From the NCBI RefSeq assembly GCF_905220565.1, contig NC_059404.1:12862472-12926471 (forward strand): a DNA stretch of 64,000 nt, in the 5' to 3' direction. The notes under the pieces are model-generated. The model was given only the letters and a program-made list of their open reading frames with translations. It had not been told where the DNA came from and searched no databases. A program made the translations under genes and the position numbers. Origin of the DNA: Melitaea cinxia. Taxonomy: Eukaryota; Arthropoda; Insecta; Lepidoptera; Nymphalidae. This document shows, piece after piece, positions 22,619 to 33,566 of the stretch; within the stretch, counting starts at the first letter, position 1; each line of letters begins with the position of its first letter.

Positions 22619-22955
22619 AACCGACTTCAAAAAAGAGGATGCTACTCAATTCGACCTATATTCGATATATCTATATTTTTTTTAATGTATGTTCAGGGAT
22701 AACTTCGTGGTTTATGAACCGATTTTAATAATTCTTTTTTGTTGGAAAGGAGATATCCCAGGGTATCCAAGGTATCCAAGTGGTACCATGATAAGGAAAC
22801 CAGGATCTGATGATGGAATTCCAGAGAAATCGAGGGAAACCCTTGAAAGTCGTAGTTATGCCTAGTGTTTTTGTTAATTTTTTCCGTCTACTTACGTTGT
22901 ATTTATTACTTGTCGATGTAATTGATGTCGGTTTTTTTTCTTTTGCGAACAAACA
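22619..22955 (-). mobile_element. GAAGTCGGTT-family element
   Basis: It starts AACCGACTTCAA at 22619 and ends GATGTCGGTT at 22932, with the external hairpin TTTGCGAACAAAC at 22942-22954. It carries the internal blocks 'gttggaaaggagatatccca', 'ccatgataaggaaaccaggatctgatgatgg' and 'gtctacttacgttgtatt'. It is shorter than the 52-kb copy because the second half of the body is absent. The frame at 22725-22958 is a shadow. Confidence 0.78.
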
Positions 22956-22964
22956 CAATTATTA

Positions 22965-23410
22965 AATTTAGTTTAATATTAATACATTAATACATCCGTA
23001 TAACACGTGTTTTTTATTTCTTAAATTTATGAATTTTTATAACATTAGTATTCAAAAATATTTTAAGATTTCGCGTGTCAGCTTAATATTTACTTTTTTC
23101 ATTATTGCAATATTTAACCCATTACTGCATAAATTTCGTTACAGCACTAAACATGATTTTTACCCTAATAAGGGCTTATATCACATAAAAACTCTAACAT
23201 CAGTAAAAACATAGTATCTAGTTGAAATTTCATAGCCCATCCGATATATCAAACGCTATGCATTACGGAACCTTAGACTACTTGGGTTTAGTTTAGACTT
23301 AAACAAATAAAAAACCTAATCGCATGCGAATATTACAATGAACGGCCTAGTACGAGGTAACACATAAAACATGTAGGACGTTATGCTGTAATGGGTTAAG
23401 GCAAAGCACA
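22965..23410. other. AT-rich DNA, nothing recognised
   Basis: No supported feature. Confidence 0.4.
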
Positions 23411-23419
23411 GCAGGAATC

Positions 23420-23565
23420 ATCTTACTCAACCGGGTCCCCGTGATTTCTCCCAGGTGTGTAGAAGGAACACCCTAGGGGTTTTGGTCTGTGGGAGTCGGA
23501 CATAACCCACGGTTCCCCCGGGCCGTAGATAATCATAAGGGACTGCCCCTGGGTCAAAAAAAGAG
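23420..23565. mobile_element. GC-rich LINE-like untranslated fragment
   Basis: Phrases 'gggtccccgtgatttctcccaggtgtgtagaagg', 'aggggttttggtctgtgggagtcggac' and 'cccacggttcccccgggccgt' match the style of LINE-associated untranslated sequence repeated across lepidopteran genomes. No coding part is visible. Confidence 0.5.
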
Positions 23566-23569
23566 GACT

Positions 23570-25330
23570 CACTCCAAATCTACATCAGCTCGATTGTTTA
23601 AGTACGTCAACCTTGCAGAAGATTATAGTAAAATAATATTGGCCCGCAAGTAGTGTTGTTTTTTGTTCATCAATGATGGCATGGTATGGTAGCGAGAACT
23701 ATTAAAGATGCGCTGTGCTGACCGCGAAACTGAGGTCGACTATGCGCTTTTATTATTCCTGGCAAAGCAGACATCTAGATTTTACGGTAACCAACATGCC
23801 GACCGTGTTCTTGTTACCTTAGCGACACGAAAAATGCTATTGAAAAATATTGATAGATTCGTTACAAGAAATATCAGAAAAGTCTTTATTGACTATAAAA
23901 ACAACATTTGATCTACTTACCAAGCTTCCGAGAAAAAAATACGTACACATATAAATTATTCCGATCAGTGATAAGTTTTGTAAATAAAAAATATGAAAAC
24001 ATATTTTTCGAATATTTCTATTAAACAAAAAATAAAAATAAAAATTAGCGAATATCAAATTGCAGACTTTCAGCTTAGCGTTACGTACTGAGAGAACATA
24101 TTTTGCGGCGGTACCGTAACCTAGATATAAACTATTGACTGCGAACTGAACAACGAATCTGAGAACGAGAAACTGTTTCAAACGTTGGGGACAGTCGGAA
24201 ACTTCAAAACTTTTGCCTTCAAACGACGTACGTTTTCAAGACGTCCCGCTGTGGTTCTAAAGCTTAAAAATGTTTTTAACATTGCAAAATCACACTAAGA
24301 ACTTTACTAATATTAAAAACGGGAAAGTCTAGCTTTTTGTTTCTTTTTTTTTCTTGTTTTGTTTGTACACCATAAGCTTTGAAACTAGAAAACCGATTTT
24401 AACATATTTAACAATAATGTTTTAATATGGTTAACATATTACATAAAGCCGTCTGTTCGTAAAGTAAGTAACACAATGTGTATGTGTGAAATAACAAAAT
24501 CGTAGATGAACATTTCGCCCGATTTGAAGCAAGAATTGAGTCTATTACCCGCGACAGGAGCTTACCGCCAACAGGGCCAACAGTCCCAACAGTCCCAGTC
24601 AATCTTAGAAAAAATTGTTAAGTTGAGTCATAAAAAAACCGAAATTAAAAAGTTGAAAATGATGAAAAAAAGCAAATTAAAATCAGGTAAAGTTACTAAA
24701 TGATACAATGGTTCGTTATATTTAAACTTTATTTAATGCGATTTAATGCACAGTAGTCAACAAAATAATACATATCTATTACATTTTTCATATTCAATTG
24801 GCTAGTCTTTGGATTAAGAGCCATCATTTTGAAGTTAGATATTAGGGTATTTTTTTTAATCTAATTTTGAGCTTAGATAATTCGACGGCTCATGATATAA
24901 AGACTTACCTTTAACTGAATATTACTGTATGTGTGACTGTGTCAGTCCACATTAACATAATATATCGTGATCACTTTAATACTCATATATTGAGGTATAA
25001 TAAAATATTTTTCACCCATATTCCAGAGATGTAAAAACTTTGTATTTCTATTGTGTATTTATGTATATATCTGTTTACCTATATGTCTAAAACGTAATTA
25101 TGTGAATGATACTTACTAACATACTCATGTTAGTAAAAATCAAAACCAAACAAAAAAAAGAAAAAATATTTTTAACTTAATTTATAAAATTCTAAAATCT
25201 AAAAATGATTAATTTTGAGTCCCACCCATAAATTATGATTAGGTTATCATTTTTTCCCCACATTTATATCATTACTTATTTCGATATAAACCCTTTGTAA
25301 TAAAAAAAGGAAACATAAATTCGGAATACT
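23570..25330. other. No gene established
   Basis: A plus-strand frame at 23708-23911 (67 codons) and another at 24506-24703 (65 codons, with a Q/S-rich stretch and a K-rich C-terminus) have more balanced composition than random frames. They match nothing I know, and their edges show no clear splice signals. The rest is AT-rich. Confidence 0.35.
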
Positions 25331-25580
25331 CTGTAAAAAGTTCTCGATGGTCGTACATAAAAAATATATGGGTCGAATTGATTATCTCCTCCGTTTTTTT
25401 AAACGGTTTTATTTAGCTCACCCCGTTTGTTTTATTTATTTTTTATTATTTATTCTTGGGTCAAATTTAGTAATTCAAATTTCACCCTCTTCCTGTCAAC
25501 CGATTAATCTGAAATTTTGTATACACTTTGGATTTTGGTGACAATACAATTATGTTTATTCATTATCATTATAAATTCAA

Positions 25581-26170
25581 GATGGCCGCCGCTACAAAAT
25601 GGCGGATAATTTATGTTTTATTAATCCCATCAATATGGGTATCAAATGAAAGGGCTCAACAAGCAGAATACAATATACTATAAAAAATTGAAATCCAAGA
25701 TGGCGGCCGCTACAAAATGGCGGATAACGTAGGTTTTATCAATCCCATCAATATGGGTATCAAATGAAAGGGCTCAACAAGCAGAATACAATATACTATA
25801 AAAAATTGAAATCCAAGATGGCGGCCGCTACAAAATGGCGGATAACGTAGGTTTTATCAATCCCATCAATATGGGTATCAAATGAAAGGGCTCAACAAGC
25901 AGAATACAATATACTATAAAAAATTGAAATACAAGATGGCGGCCGCAACAAAATGGCGGATAACGTAGGTTTTATCGATCCCATCAATATGGGTAGCAAA
26001 TGAAAGTGCTCAACAAGTAGAATACAATTTACTATGCAAAATTGAAATCTAAGCTGGCCGCCGCTACCAAATGTCTGATAACAATTTTTTATCAATCCCA
26101 CCAATATGGGTATCAAATAAAAGGGCTTGACAAGAAGAATACAGTGCACTATACAACCTCAATATTTAAG
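25581..26170. repeat. 118-bp tandem array, five units
   Basis: Unit starts at 25581, 25699, 25817, 25935 and 26053 give a constant 118-bp period, with a last partial boundary near 26170. Each unit has 'gatggcggccgctacaaaatggcggataa', 'atcaatcccatcaatatgggtatcaaatgaaagggctcaacaag' and 'aatacaatatactataaaaaattgaaat'. The middle units are nearly identical; the first and last are diverged, the usual pattern for unequal exchange. The minus-strand frame at 25892-26149 is a translation of the repeat, not a gene. Confidence 0.92.
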
Positions 26171-26238
26171 ATGGGCCTTGCAATAATGAAGCACTAAATG
26201 AATTAAACAGAATGCGAAATAAAAACTAAAAACTAGAA

Positions 26239-27004
26239 AATAAAAATAGGTAAAAAAACTTTTTAAGTTAAACGGTTTTATGTTAAACATACATTGCAAT
26301 GTTTAAGATAAATGTACTAAAAACCAAAAAATAATAAAATAGATACAGTCGTGGGAATTATAAACATATGCATAGACTAGACTAAAATAAAACCGTGGGG
26401 CACGTCAATTGTCTACAAATTATCGACTTAATGTGCGATAGAAGAATCGTTTAATTCGTCGTTAAAATAGGCAGTTGGCCCGCAGACGGTGAGGAAATTA
26501 CTTACTATTTTCTTGCTCATGGAAATTCCAATAGTTACATACACTCCATGTAAATAAAAGAGATGTTTCAACTAGTTTATCGTTGGACATTCACACTGCT
26601 GGCTGGCGAGGAATCGTTTCACTGCTCGTAGTTTGTCTTTAATCGACAAAACATATGATAAAAGTACTACTCGCTCACCACTATGAAACCCTAAAACTCG
26701 CTTATAATCGAGCTTGCTAGCTTGTTTCCACATTCTAGCCCTACTTATCACACGTCCATCTTTGTCGGTTGAACAACTGCATAATTATAGTGTAACATTA
26801 CAAAACAAACATTTTAATCAACGATTGTAGACAATTGACGTGCCCCACGGTTTTATTTTAGTCTAGTCTATGCATATGTTTATAATTCCCACGACTGTAT
26901 CTATTTTATTATTTTTTGGTTTTTAGTACATTTATCTTAAACATTGCAATGTATGTTTAACATAAAACCGTTTAACTTAAAAAGTTTTTTTACCTATTTT
27001 TATT
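26239..27004. mobile_element. 766-bp element with perfect 180-bp terminal inverted repeats
   Basis: The left arm 26239-26418 and right arm 26825-27004 are reverse complements over 180 bp with no mismatch that I can find. They start AATAAAAATAGG at both ends and finish at TTGTAGACAATTG next to the interior. The interior is 406 bp. I cannot identify a target-site duplication or the transposon superfamily. Identical arms imply recent insertion or continuing conversion. The frame at 26944-27150 overlaps the right arm and is not a gene. Confidence 0.88.
26431..26784 (-). pseudogene. Unrecognised coding-like frame inside the inverted-repeat element
   Basis: On the minus strand one frame covers nearly the whole interior of the element: 70 codons from 26784 to 26575, a single TAG at 26574-26572, then 47 more codons to a TAA at 26430-26428. 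The first part has an ATG at 26733 (MWKQASKLDY...), mixed composition and basic and cysteine residues, ending ...ASQQCECPTIN. After the TAG another ATG at 26520 opens 30 codons (MSKKIVSNFL...). I recognise no family. It may be a transposase relic, a captured host fragment, or chance. Confidence 0.35.
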
Positions 27005-27009
27005 CTCGT

Positions 27010-27405
27010 TTCAAAATGACACGGGGACAAAGATATGTAGGAAATCGAATATTTGTACACGTTCGGCGTATTCGATTGAAATACGCTTTAAATATTTCAT
27101 TTATTTTAAATTCGTCAAATAGTTCCTGTTATTATCCCCCAATTATATAAATTTGAAAAAAAAAAAAAACAATAATCCCTATTAAAGAGAACAAAGGCTT
27201 ACGTTTTACGCAGTTCGCTTGTTTGTTAACCGGCAACGGCTCAAAATCACTTATTATAACTGCTTTGGAATTTCCCATTTAATACTTATGTTTTTGTGTT
27301 AATTTTTTTTACTATGAATCGAATTGTTAAAAAAATCCTTTTACATTTTGTATTATTGTAATAAATAAACTTTAGGTTTAGACTTAGGTTTTTTTATACA
27401 ACTAG
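27010..27405. other. AT-rich DNA, nothing recognised
   Basis: No supported feature. Confidence 0.4.
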
Positions 27406-27700
27406 GTCGACAAACAAGCGTACGGCTTACCTGATGGTGATGCGATTACCGTAGCTTATAAGCTAACGCCTGCAACATCAGAAGCATCGCAAGCGCGTTG
27501 GCGACCCTACCTCAATCACCCAAGGAGCTCTGGTCACCTATTCACCACAGGAACACAGCACTACTTGAAGTGTTATTTAGCTGTGATCTTCTGTAAAGTC
27601 GAGGTACTTCCCCAGTTAGGCTGTTCCAGATTTTGAGCAGGATATTTCCTGTTGTGTCCTACCTCAGTGGTAGTAGTAGGTTATACATTCGTCTGTCACT
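27405..27700 (+). mobile_element. Dispersed lepidopteran repeat ('acaaacaagcgtacggc')
   Basis: The blocks 'acaaacaagcgtacggcttacctgatggt', 'agcatcgcaagcgcgttgg', 'ccaaggagctctggtcacct', 'ccacaggaacacagcacta' and 'gtgatcttctgtaaagtcgaggtact' match a short interspersed repeat I know to be frequent in Lepidoptera. A shorter piece is at 53790-53905. It is non-coding. Confidence 0.72.
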
Positions 27701-27704
27701 AAAA

Positions 27705-28480
27705 GTTGCTATCTCTAAAAAGGTTTTATTTTATTTTTTAAGTCAAAAGTATCAAAAACTTCACAAGCTGGTTTAAACGAAAATTCGAACCACCGAAATC
27801 CGCACCCGTCTCTTCCATTCGAAAACAAAACAAACTTTTTTGTTTTTGAATTTTTAACGTAAAATATAACACGAACCGCGAACTCAAGTCGTAAAATTTA
27901 CCACGTTTCAACAAGCTGTCAGTTCCAACGAATCGAACGAAGGGAAAATAATTCGAAATATCATTAACGTGCTCACAAGCGACGAAATCGGCGTATCACT
28001 ATTAAATACATTTTCGATGATAACGTAATATGGGGGTAATTCTATCCCTCGAGCCGAGCATTGACAGCAGTTGACACGGGCTGACGCTTATTTAGCTCAT
28101 GTTACCTTTGTGCAAAGTCTATTTCCTGTCCCGGTTCCTTGTCATCGATATAGTAATTATTTTTTATGGATACAGATGTTTTCAGTGACAAGAGTAGGCG
28201 TTTCTACTTAACAAAAAAAAAATATATATATATATCCTTTCAGTACGATGTTTATTAAAAATAGGTTCTTCAATGTGTTAAAGTTCAAATGCTAACTGAA
28301 CTTGTTTACGATCGTGATGACTACAGTTTTGTTTCACTAGAAGTTTAAATTTGCTATACAACAGGTTTATCATTAAACTACGCAAATTGTAATCCTTTAG
28401 GTCCCTAATGACCATTGGAAGTGCTTCCTATTACAAAGTAATCTCGAGCCTAATGCGTTATGGTGATTAAAATAAAAGCT
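27705..28480. other. No gene seen; (AT)n at about 28220
   Basis: Mixed AT-rich DNA with a short AT dinucleotide run. Nothing else was recognised. Confidence 0.4.
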
Positions 28481-28483
28481 GAA

Positions 28484-28601
28484 CCGCGTCAAGTCGGAGA
28501 CGCGGATTCGAACCCCGCTGGAGCGGTTAATTTTTGATATGATATTCAAAAATGTTTAGAATTCCTAATGTGTGGGTAACACAAAAATAAAATCGTAGAT
28601 A
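28484..28601 (+). mobile_element. tRNA-like repeat, 5'-truncated copy (copy G)
   Basis: It begins within the anticodon-arm region ('cgtcaagtcggagacgcgg'), contains the T arm with B box, T5 terminator and the downstream part to '..aaaataaaatcgtagatatta', as in the 10-kb and 33-kb units. The G to A change in the T stem (GCGGA/CCCGC) breaks one pair. The break at the 5' side and intact 3' end fit LINE-like 5' truncation. Confidence 0.75.
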
Positions 28602-30020
28602 TTAAGTAATATAAAATTTCTCATTTTGTAATTTTTTTTAAATTACCAAAACAAATGTGTCCATAGTTGTATAGGGAACATACATAGTACGTTTCTAAAA
28701 ATATAGACTTATTATTCTTAGTATTGTTCGGAAACTTGACATAAATTGGGCGAAAGCTTGAACTTAAGCCATTTATTAAGTATAAATAAATTCCAAGATT
28801 GATTTATCGGAATATATTTTATTATATGAAGAAATAAACTCGTAATGTAAATGTAACGCGAATATTTATACAAATTACACATTCCTTGCAGTTGACAGTC
28901 GTGATTGATGGCGTCGTAACATTTCGTATTTTTTTTTTCTTTTGTCAACAAAAATATTACTTTTAACTTCATAAAAGACACTTGTGCCAATAATTAGTCT
29001 TTAAGATTCTCGTTATAAACTTTTCAACCTAATATATTTCCAACAGAGACCCGTTTTGATATTAAAATCGGGCGTTAACTTGCGCTAAGACGAAATTGTC
29101 GGAACAATAAATATCGTAAAATATATTTATTTAATAAGTTAATCTCACAATCAGACAACCCGGTGGATTAACTTAGTACTTGTCGTATATCTGAACCTAC
29201 ATACGTATAGGTTTTATCTCGTTATTTCACACACTGTTTGACTCCGTCGACGTGCTAAAAAATATTTTATATGTATCCAGGGTTGGCACAAAAAAAAAGA
29301 CATAAATACAGTAAAAAAATAAAACACAAAACGTCATTTCAGAAACAGAAGACTTAAACTAGGTTTTTACTTTTTAAGATGGCCAAAAGATACACTTCAA
29401 GTGTGATAAAAACTATTTAGTTTTTATCACAGACTTAATTAGGTTAATTGAATTGTCGTAAATTTTAATGTCGTGATAAATTTTAAGTAAATTGATAACT
29501 AAATTTAAAAAAAAAATTAGAGAACCATATTGAATACTCTGATTGAACATTTCGTATTGTATAGATTGTTTAGGTGATTACTTTGATCGAATATCACTGG
29601 CAAATATAGCAAACCAACTTATTCTTAAGTAACACCGTTTAATATTAATTTAGTTCGAACCGCGTGGTCAGAAATTTTCGTTAGTAAATTTAATTGTAGA
29701 CATTTATGGCATAATTAGGTACCGTGACCATCGCTGCGTGACCATTTATTACAAGTAATTTCTAAGTCAATTATTTTTAAGCAATTAGGGTTGGCGTGAT
29801 AGATTTTTCCATTTCGTAATAAATATATAGTATAGATGTATATAGTGTAGATGGATTCTGCTCCTAATCTGGATACCGGTTGCGTGATTTGTTTATTTTT
29901 AAAAATAATTTATAAAGTTAACTTCCTACATTTTAATGCTTTTTTTTCATTTAATATAAATCAAAAAAAAATTATAAAGTTAATTAACCAAGTTAAAAAG
30001 ACCAAGTCGAGTGACATACC
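28602..30020. other. AT-rich DNA, nothing recognised
   Basis: The minus-strand frame at 28718-28990 (90 codons) is of AT-rich low-information composition and matches nothing. No repeats were seen. Confidence 0.4.
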
Positions 30021-30122
30021 ACTGACTCTACCCGAGTAGAAAAAAGGTCAGGCTCAACCAGATTATGTATCTGGACCGGATCAGGATAGAATAAGGCATG
30101 CCTGATCCGGCAAGCTCTATCA

Positions 30123-30360
30123 GGACCAGGTCCGGTCCAGACAAGGATAGCCTGATATAAAATATAATCAAGTATGTTAAGGCATAGTGGATCAGGACCA
30201 GGTCCGGTCCAGACAAGGATAGCCTGATGTAAAATATAATCAAGTATGGTAAGGCATACTGGATCAGGACCAGGTCCGGTCCAGACAAGGCTAGCCTGAT
30301 GTAAAATCTTACCAAGTATGGTAAGGCATACTGGATCAGGACCTGGTCCGGTCCAGATCA
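30123..30360. repeat. 72-bp tandem repeat, about four units
   Basis: The palindrome-like core GGACCAGGTCCGGTCC recurs at 30123, 30195, 30267 and 30339 (period 72). Because 72 is divisible by 3, long frames appear on the minus strand (143 and 95 codons) that repeat every 24 residues. I treat these as artefacts of the array. Confidence 0.9.
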
Positions 30361-30757
30361 GGATGGCCTGAAAGAAATGACGCGAACTGAGCCTGAATCG
30401 CGCTATTAATGTTTTTAAGCGCACTTAGTATATATACAGTTATCAGGACAATCTAGCAGGGAGTCCATTTCTACACAGTGGAGCAGTCGTAAGTAATAGG
30501 AAATAGTAGTTAGTAGTTAATCATTAGAAGTTAATAAATAAAGTTTAATTAATAATAATAATTAATTAATAACATAAAAATAAATAAAAATAATTAATAT
30601 TTAAAGTAAAGACATAAATAAATAATACATTAGAAAAAATAAACGGAAATAAATATTATAATAATTATGTTAATACAATTCGCTTTTTTTTTAGTTAAAC
30701 AATTTTTTCAAAAATATAGGTACATTCGTGTTTTTTAAAAGGACCGAACCGAACCCG

Positions 30758-30824
30758 CTGATCAGGATGAGATGAGATTTCCTGATCAGGTCCAGATCAG
30801 GAAATCTCATCTCATCCTGATCAG
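30758..30824. repeat. 29-bp perfect inverted repeat inside the element
   Basis: Arms 30758-30786 and 30796-30824 are exact complements around a 9-base spacer; they contain CTGATCAGG and GATGAGATGAGATTT. Confidence 0.85.
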
Positions 30825-30924
30825 GTCCAGACCAATCATCTGCGTTACATGCCTTATCTAGTCCTGATCAGGCATGCCTGGTCCGATCCTTCTAAGGAAG
30901 ACGAAAAAATTTCTACTCGGGTAG

Positions 30925-31915
30925 TAGATATCTCACTAGCAAATAAATTATTAAACACTTTAAATAGAAAAGGTCTAATCGTTTTTGTTTTTATATCCGA
31001 AAATTAATTACATCAGACAATTGTCTTAAGTCTGAACCGATACGTTTAAAGAAATTTAGCTTATAACAAATTTCAATAAAAGCGATGAAAGTTGGTATCT
31101 TTAAGTTATTTATTTATCTAACGAAACGGTCCGTCGTAGGATGCGGTTACTTAACATGAGTTTTTCTTAATATGAAAATAGTTAATCAAGTAACTTTCAA
31201 ATTGTTCTTAAAAGTGTAGGTACCTTTTTCATATTTATTATCGAGTTTTACGTCTATGTCGAGTCTTTATAGTCTTGAAATTAAATAAATGTTAATTATA
31301 TATACCTTCATTGTAACATATTTGAGTTCATAACGCAACAAGTGATAAGTTAAAAAAAATTAGTAAAATTTAAACTGGATACTTAAAAAGGCACATATCA
31401 ACTGTTTTTCAAATCTTAATTTACGTGCATATCGTAAACAAATTCAAATATCCCTTATTAAATTATATTAAAATAATGTGTCTAATTAATATTAAAATAC
31501 TGTGTAATTTATATAATATTAAAATATACATAATTGACGTCAACATTTACATATTTATATATAAAATAGCCGTTCGCTGACGGATTTATTACCTTAAGTA
31601 ATTACTTTGACAGTTTCGCCTGTTTTGTTGAAGCACGAGAGCGAAGAGGCTTTCATCTAAAATTAGATATAATTAGGTCACTCCAATTATACGCTGCGGT
31701 CGTCGGTACAAGGTCATTAATTTAGTAAGGTAACTTGATAACACGTTTTAACGTGATATCGCCAATTAGATAGCAGTTTCACCTTTTAATTATTAATGAA
31801 TAGGAAAATACTTGACTTATTAAAATCCTGCGATGAAAGAGGGCAAAGACAGTCTCAATTAATACGTATTTTTGAGTAATTCTATCAAGAACTTCTTTTT
31901 GTTCTCATATAAAAA
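30925..31915. other. AT-rich DNA, nothing recognised
   Basis: No supported feature. Confidence 0.45.
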
Positions 31916-31917
31916 GA

Positions 31918-32168
31918 ACCGACTTCAAATTTCATCGACAAGTATAAGTACAATACATATTTTAAGGATAACTTAAAAATTACTCTTCTTATCTCGTTAA
32001 GATTAATTGGGACTACACCACACAGTACCACACAGCACTTTAGAATTTAAAAAAAAAGAATCATCGAAATTGATACGCCACGTAAAAAGTTAAATAAAAA
32101 GAAAACAATACAATACACACAACTGAAAATACATTCGAGTTAAGAAACTCCTCCGTTTAAAGTCGGTT
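31918..32168. mobile_element. GAAGTCGGTT-family element, decayed short copy
   Basis: Termini AACCGACTTC (31918-31927) and AAAGTCGGTT (to 32168) with family-like 'atcatcgaaattgatacgcca' and 'gagttaagaaactcctccgtt' inside. It is much reduced relative to the 52-kb copy. Confidence 0.65.
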
Positions 32169-32486
32169 AAGCAATAATTACTATCATTGCGTTGTCATTT
32201 ATTCTTAGACAACGATTAGATCCGGTCATCGGTACTTCCGGTCGGTACTTAAGCCTGCTTGGATTTCAAACGCTCGTGGTCTTTACCCTGTTATATATCA
32301 GCGGATCCTTGTGATGACATTAATGTGTTCCGTCCTTCTCGTTAGGAGTTTGCTAACGCTGTACTTTCCGGTAAGAAGTCGTCAGTCCAGTATCTTAGGG
32401 TCCTGGTAATAGTACTTTATGAGAAAAAGTTAAATTGACCTGAGTGACGAAAACGCATTTGATAAATCGGTACACATACACACACT

Positions 32487-32766
32487 TGAGTCTATCGCAG
32501 TCCACTGCTGGACATAGACCTCCACAAGTTCGCGCCAAAAATGGTGCGAACTTATGTGTTTCGCCCATAGTCACCACGCTGGGCAGGCGGGTTGTGACCG
32601 CAGAGCTGGCTTTGTCACACCAACGACGCTGCTGCCCGTCTTCGGCCTGTGTATTTCAAAGCCAGCAGTTGGATGAGTATCTCGCCATCGGTCGACTTTT
32701 TAAGTTCCAAGGTGGTAGTGAAACTGTGTTATCCCTTAGTTGCCTCTACGACACCCAGGACTTAAT
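32487..32766 (+). mobile_element. LINE-associated dispersed repeat ('cagtccactgctggacatag')
   Basis: The blocks 'cagtccactgctggacatagacctccacaag', 'gtcaccacgctgggcaggcgggttg', 'gctgctgcccgtcttcggcctgtgtatttcaaagccagcagttgg' and 'ttatcccttagttgcctctacgacaccca' are those of a very common lepidopteran repeat, probably a LINE 3' region. The 109-codon plus frame and the 60-codon minus frame are shadows. Confidence 0.75.
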
Positions 32767-32938
32767 GATGTAAAAGCTACGCTGCTTTAGCTTTATAGTC
32801 TGACATACAGTTTTCAAAAGTGGTACTCCATTCGCATGTAGGCATTTATTTGTGTGTTGTGTGTATGATTGCGGTTGAGCGATGCCACAAGCTTGCTTTC
32901 TATGCGAGTGTGGTCGATATAACCAATGTGTTTACTCT

Positions 32939-32967
32939 GAATATATATATATATATATATATATATG
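32939..32967. repeat. (AT)n microsatellite
   Basis: Uninterrupted AT dinucleotide run of about 14 units. Confidence 0.9.
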
Positions 32968-33179
32968 TATCAACACAGCGTTTATAAATTATTCAACGAC
33001 AACGCGTCGATGAGGAATCTGTGATAGATTTATGACTCAACAGTGTTGAAAGTACACATCTGAAAATATTTATTTTTACTAAATGAATGTTATGGTTTTA
33101 ATATCTAAGATTTTATTTTATTTTTGTGTTACCCACATTAGGAATTCTAAACATTTTTGAATATCGTATCAAAAATTGA

Positions 33180-33252
33180 CCGCTCCAGCGGGGTTCGAAC
33201 CCGCGCCTCCGACATACCGTGTCAGCGCTCTAGCCAATTAAGCTATGGAACG
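33180..33252 (-). tRNA. tRNA-like sequence (copy D)
   Basis: This is a 73-nt cloverleaf as in the 10-kb copies but with two changes in the anticodon arm (CTGAC/GTCGG with a G-U pair, loop ACGGTAT) and one in the variable region. Pairing in all stems is kept. Position 33 is still C and the anticodon position GGT. The pol III boxes and T5 downstream are present. Confidence 0.55.
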
Positions 33253-33493
33253 ATGCACCCGCTCGAGCGAAATTTTCGATATGATAATTTTTAATTTCGG
33301 TTTAAGCGAACCGTGGCGCCGTCCATAGTGAGCTCTTTACAGAAACCCGTAACTATTCAAAGTTTCATATTACAATGAAAATCTTTGACAGGAGACGACA
33401 CCGTGCTATTTTTAATATCTAAGATTTTATTTTATTTTTGTGTTACCCACATTAGGAATTCTAAACATTTTTGAATATCGTATCAAAAATTGA

Positions 33494-33566
33494 CCGCTCC
33501 AGCGGGGTTCGAACCCGCGCCTCCGACATACCGTGTCAGCGCTCTAGCCAATTAAGCTATGGAACG
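33494..33566 (-). tRNA. tRNA-like sequence (copy E)
   Basis: Exact 314-bp repeat of copy D with the same cloverleaf, boxes and terminator. Confidence 0.55.

Larger units (their letters stand above)
30028..30924. mobile_element. Inverted-repeat element with 72-bp internal array
   Basis: The terminal repeats CTACCCGAGTAGAAA (30028-30042) and TTTCTACTCGGGTAG (30910-30924) are perfect 15-bp complements. Behind each end lie stretches rich in 'ctgatc(c/a)gg' and 'ggtccagac' motifs; the left side has the 72-bp array and the right side a long hairpin. The middle (30430-30720) is AT-rich. No target-site duplication is clear. It is probably a non-autonomous DNA transposon of unassigned superfamily. 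Confidence 0.72.

Noticed and set aside
25892..26149. 85-codon minus-strand frame
   Set aside because: Translation of the 118-bp tandem array, whose period is not a multiple of three, so the frame is not even kept between units.
29993..30424. 143-codon minus-strand frame with 24-residue repeats
   Set aside because: It is a direct consequence of the 72-bp DNA array; a second frame is open for the same reason and no start or regulatory context exists.
32444..32773. 109-codon plus-strand frame
   Set aside because: Runs through a common LINE-associated repeat (cagtccactgctggacatag type) in a frame unrelated to any protein.
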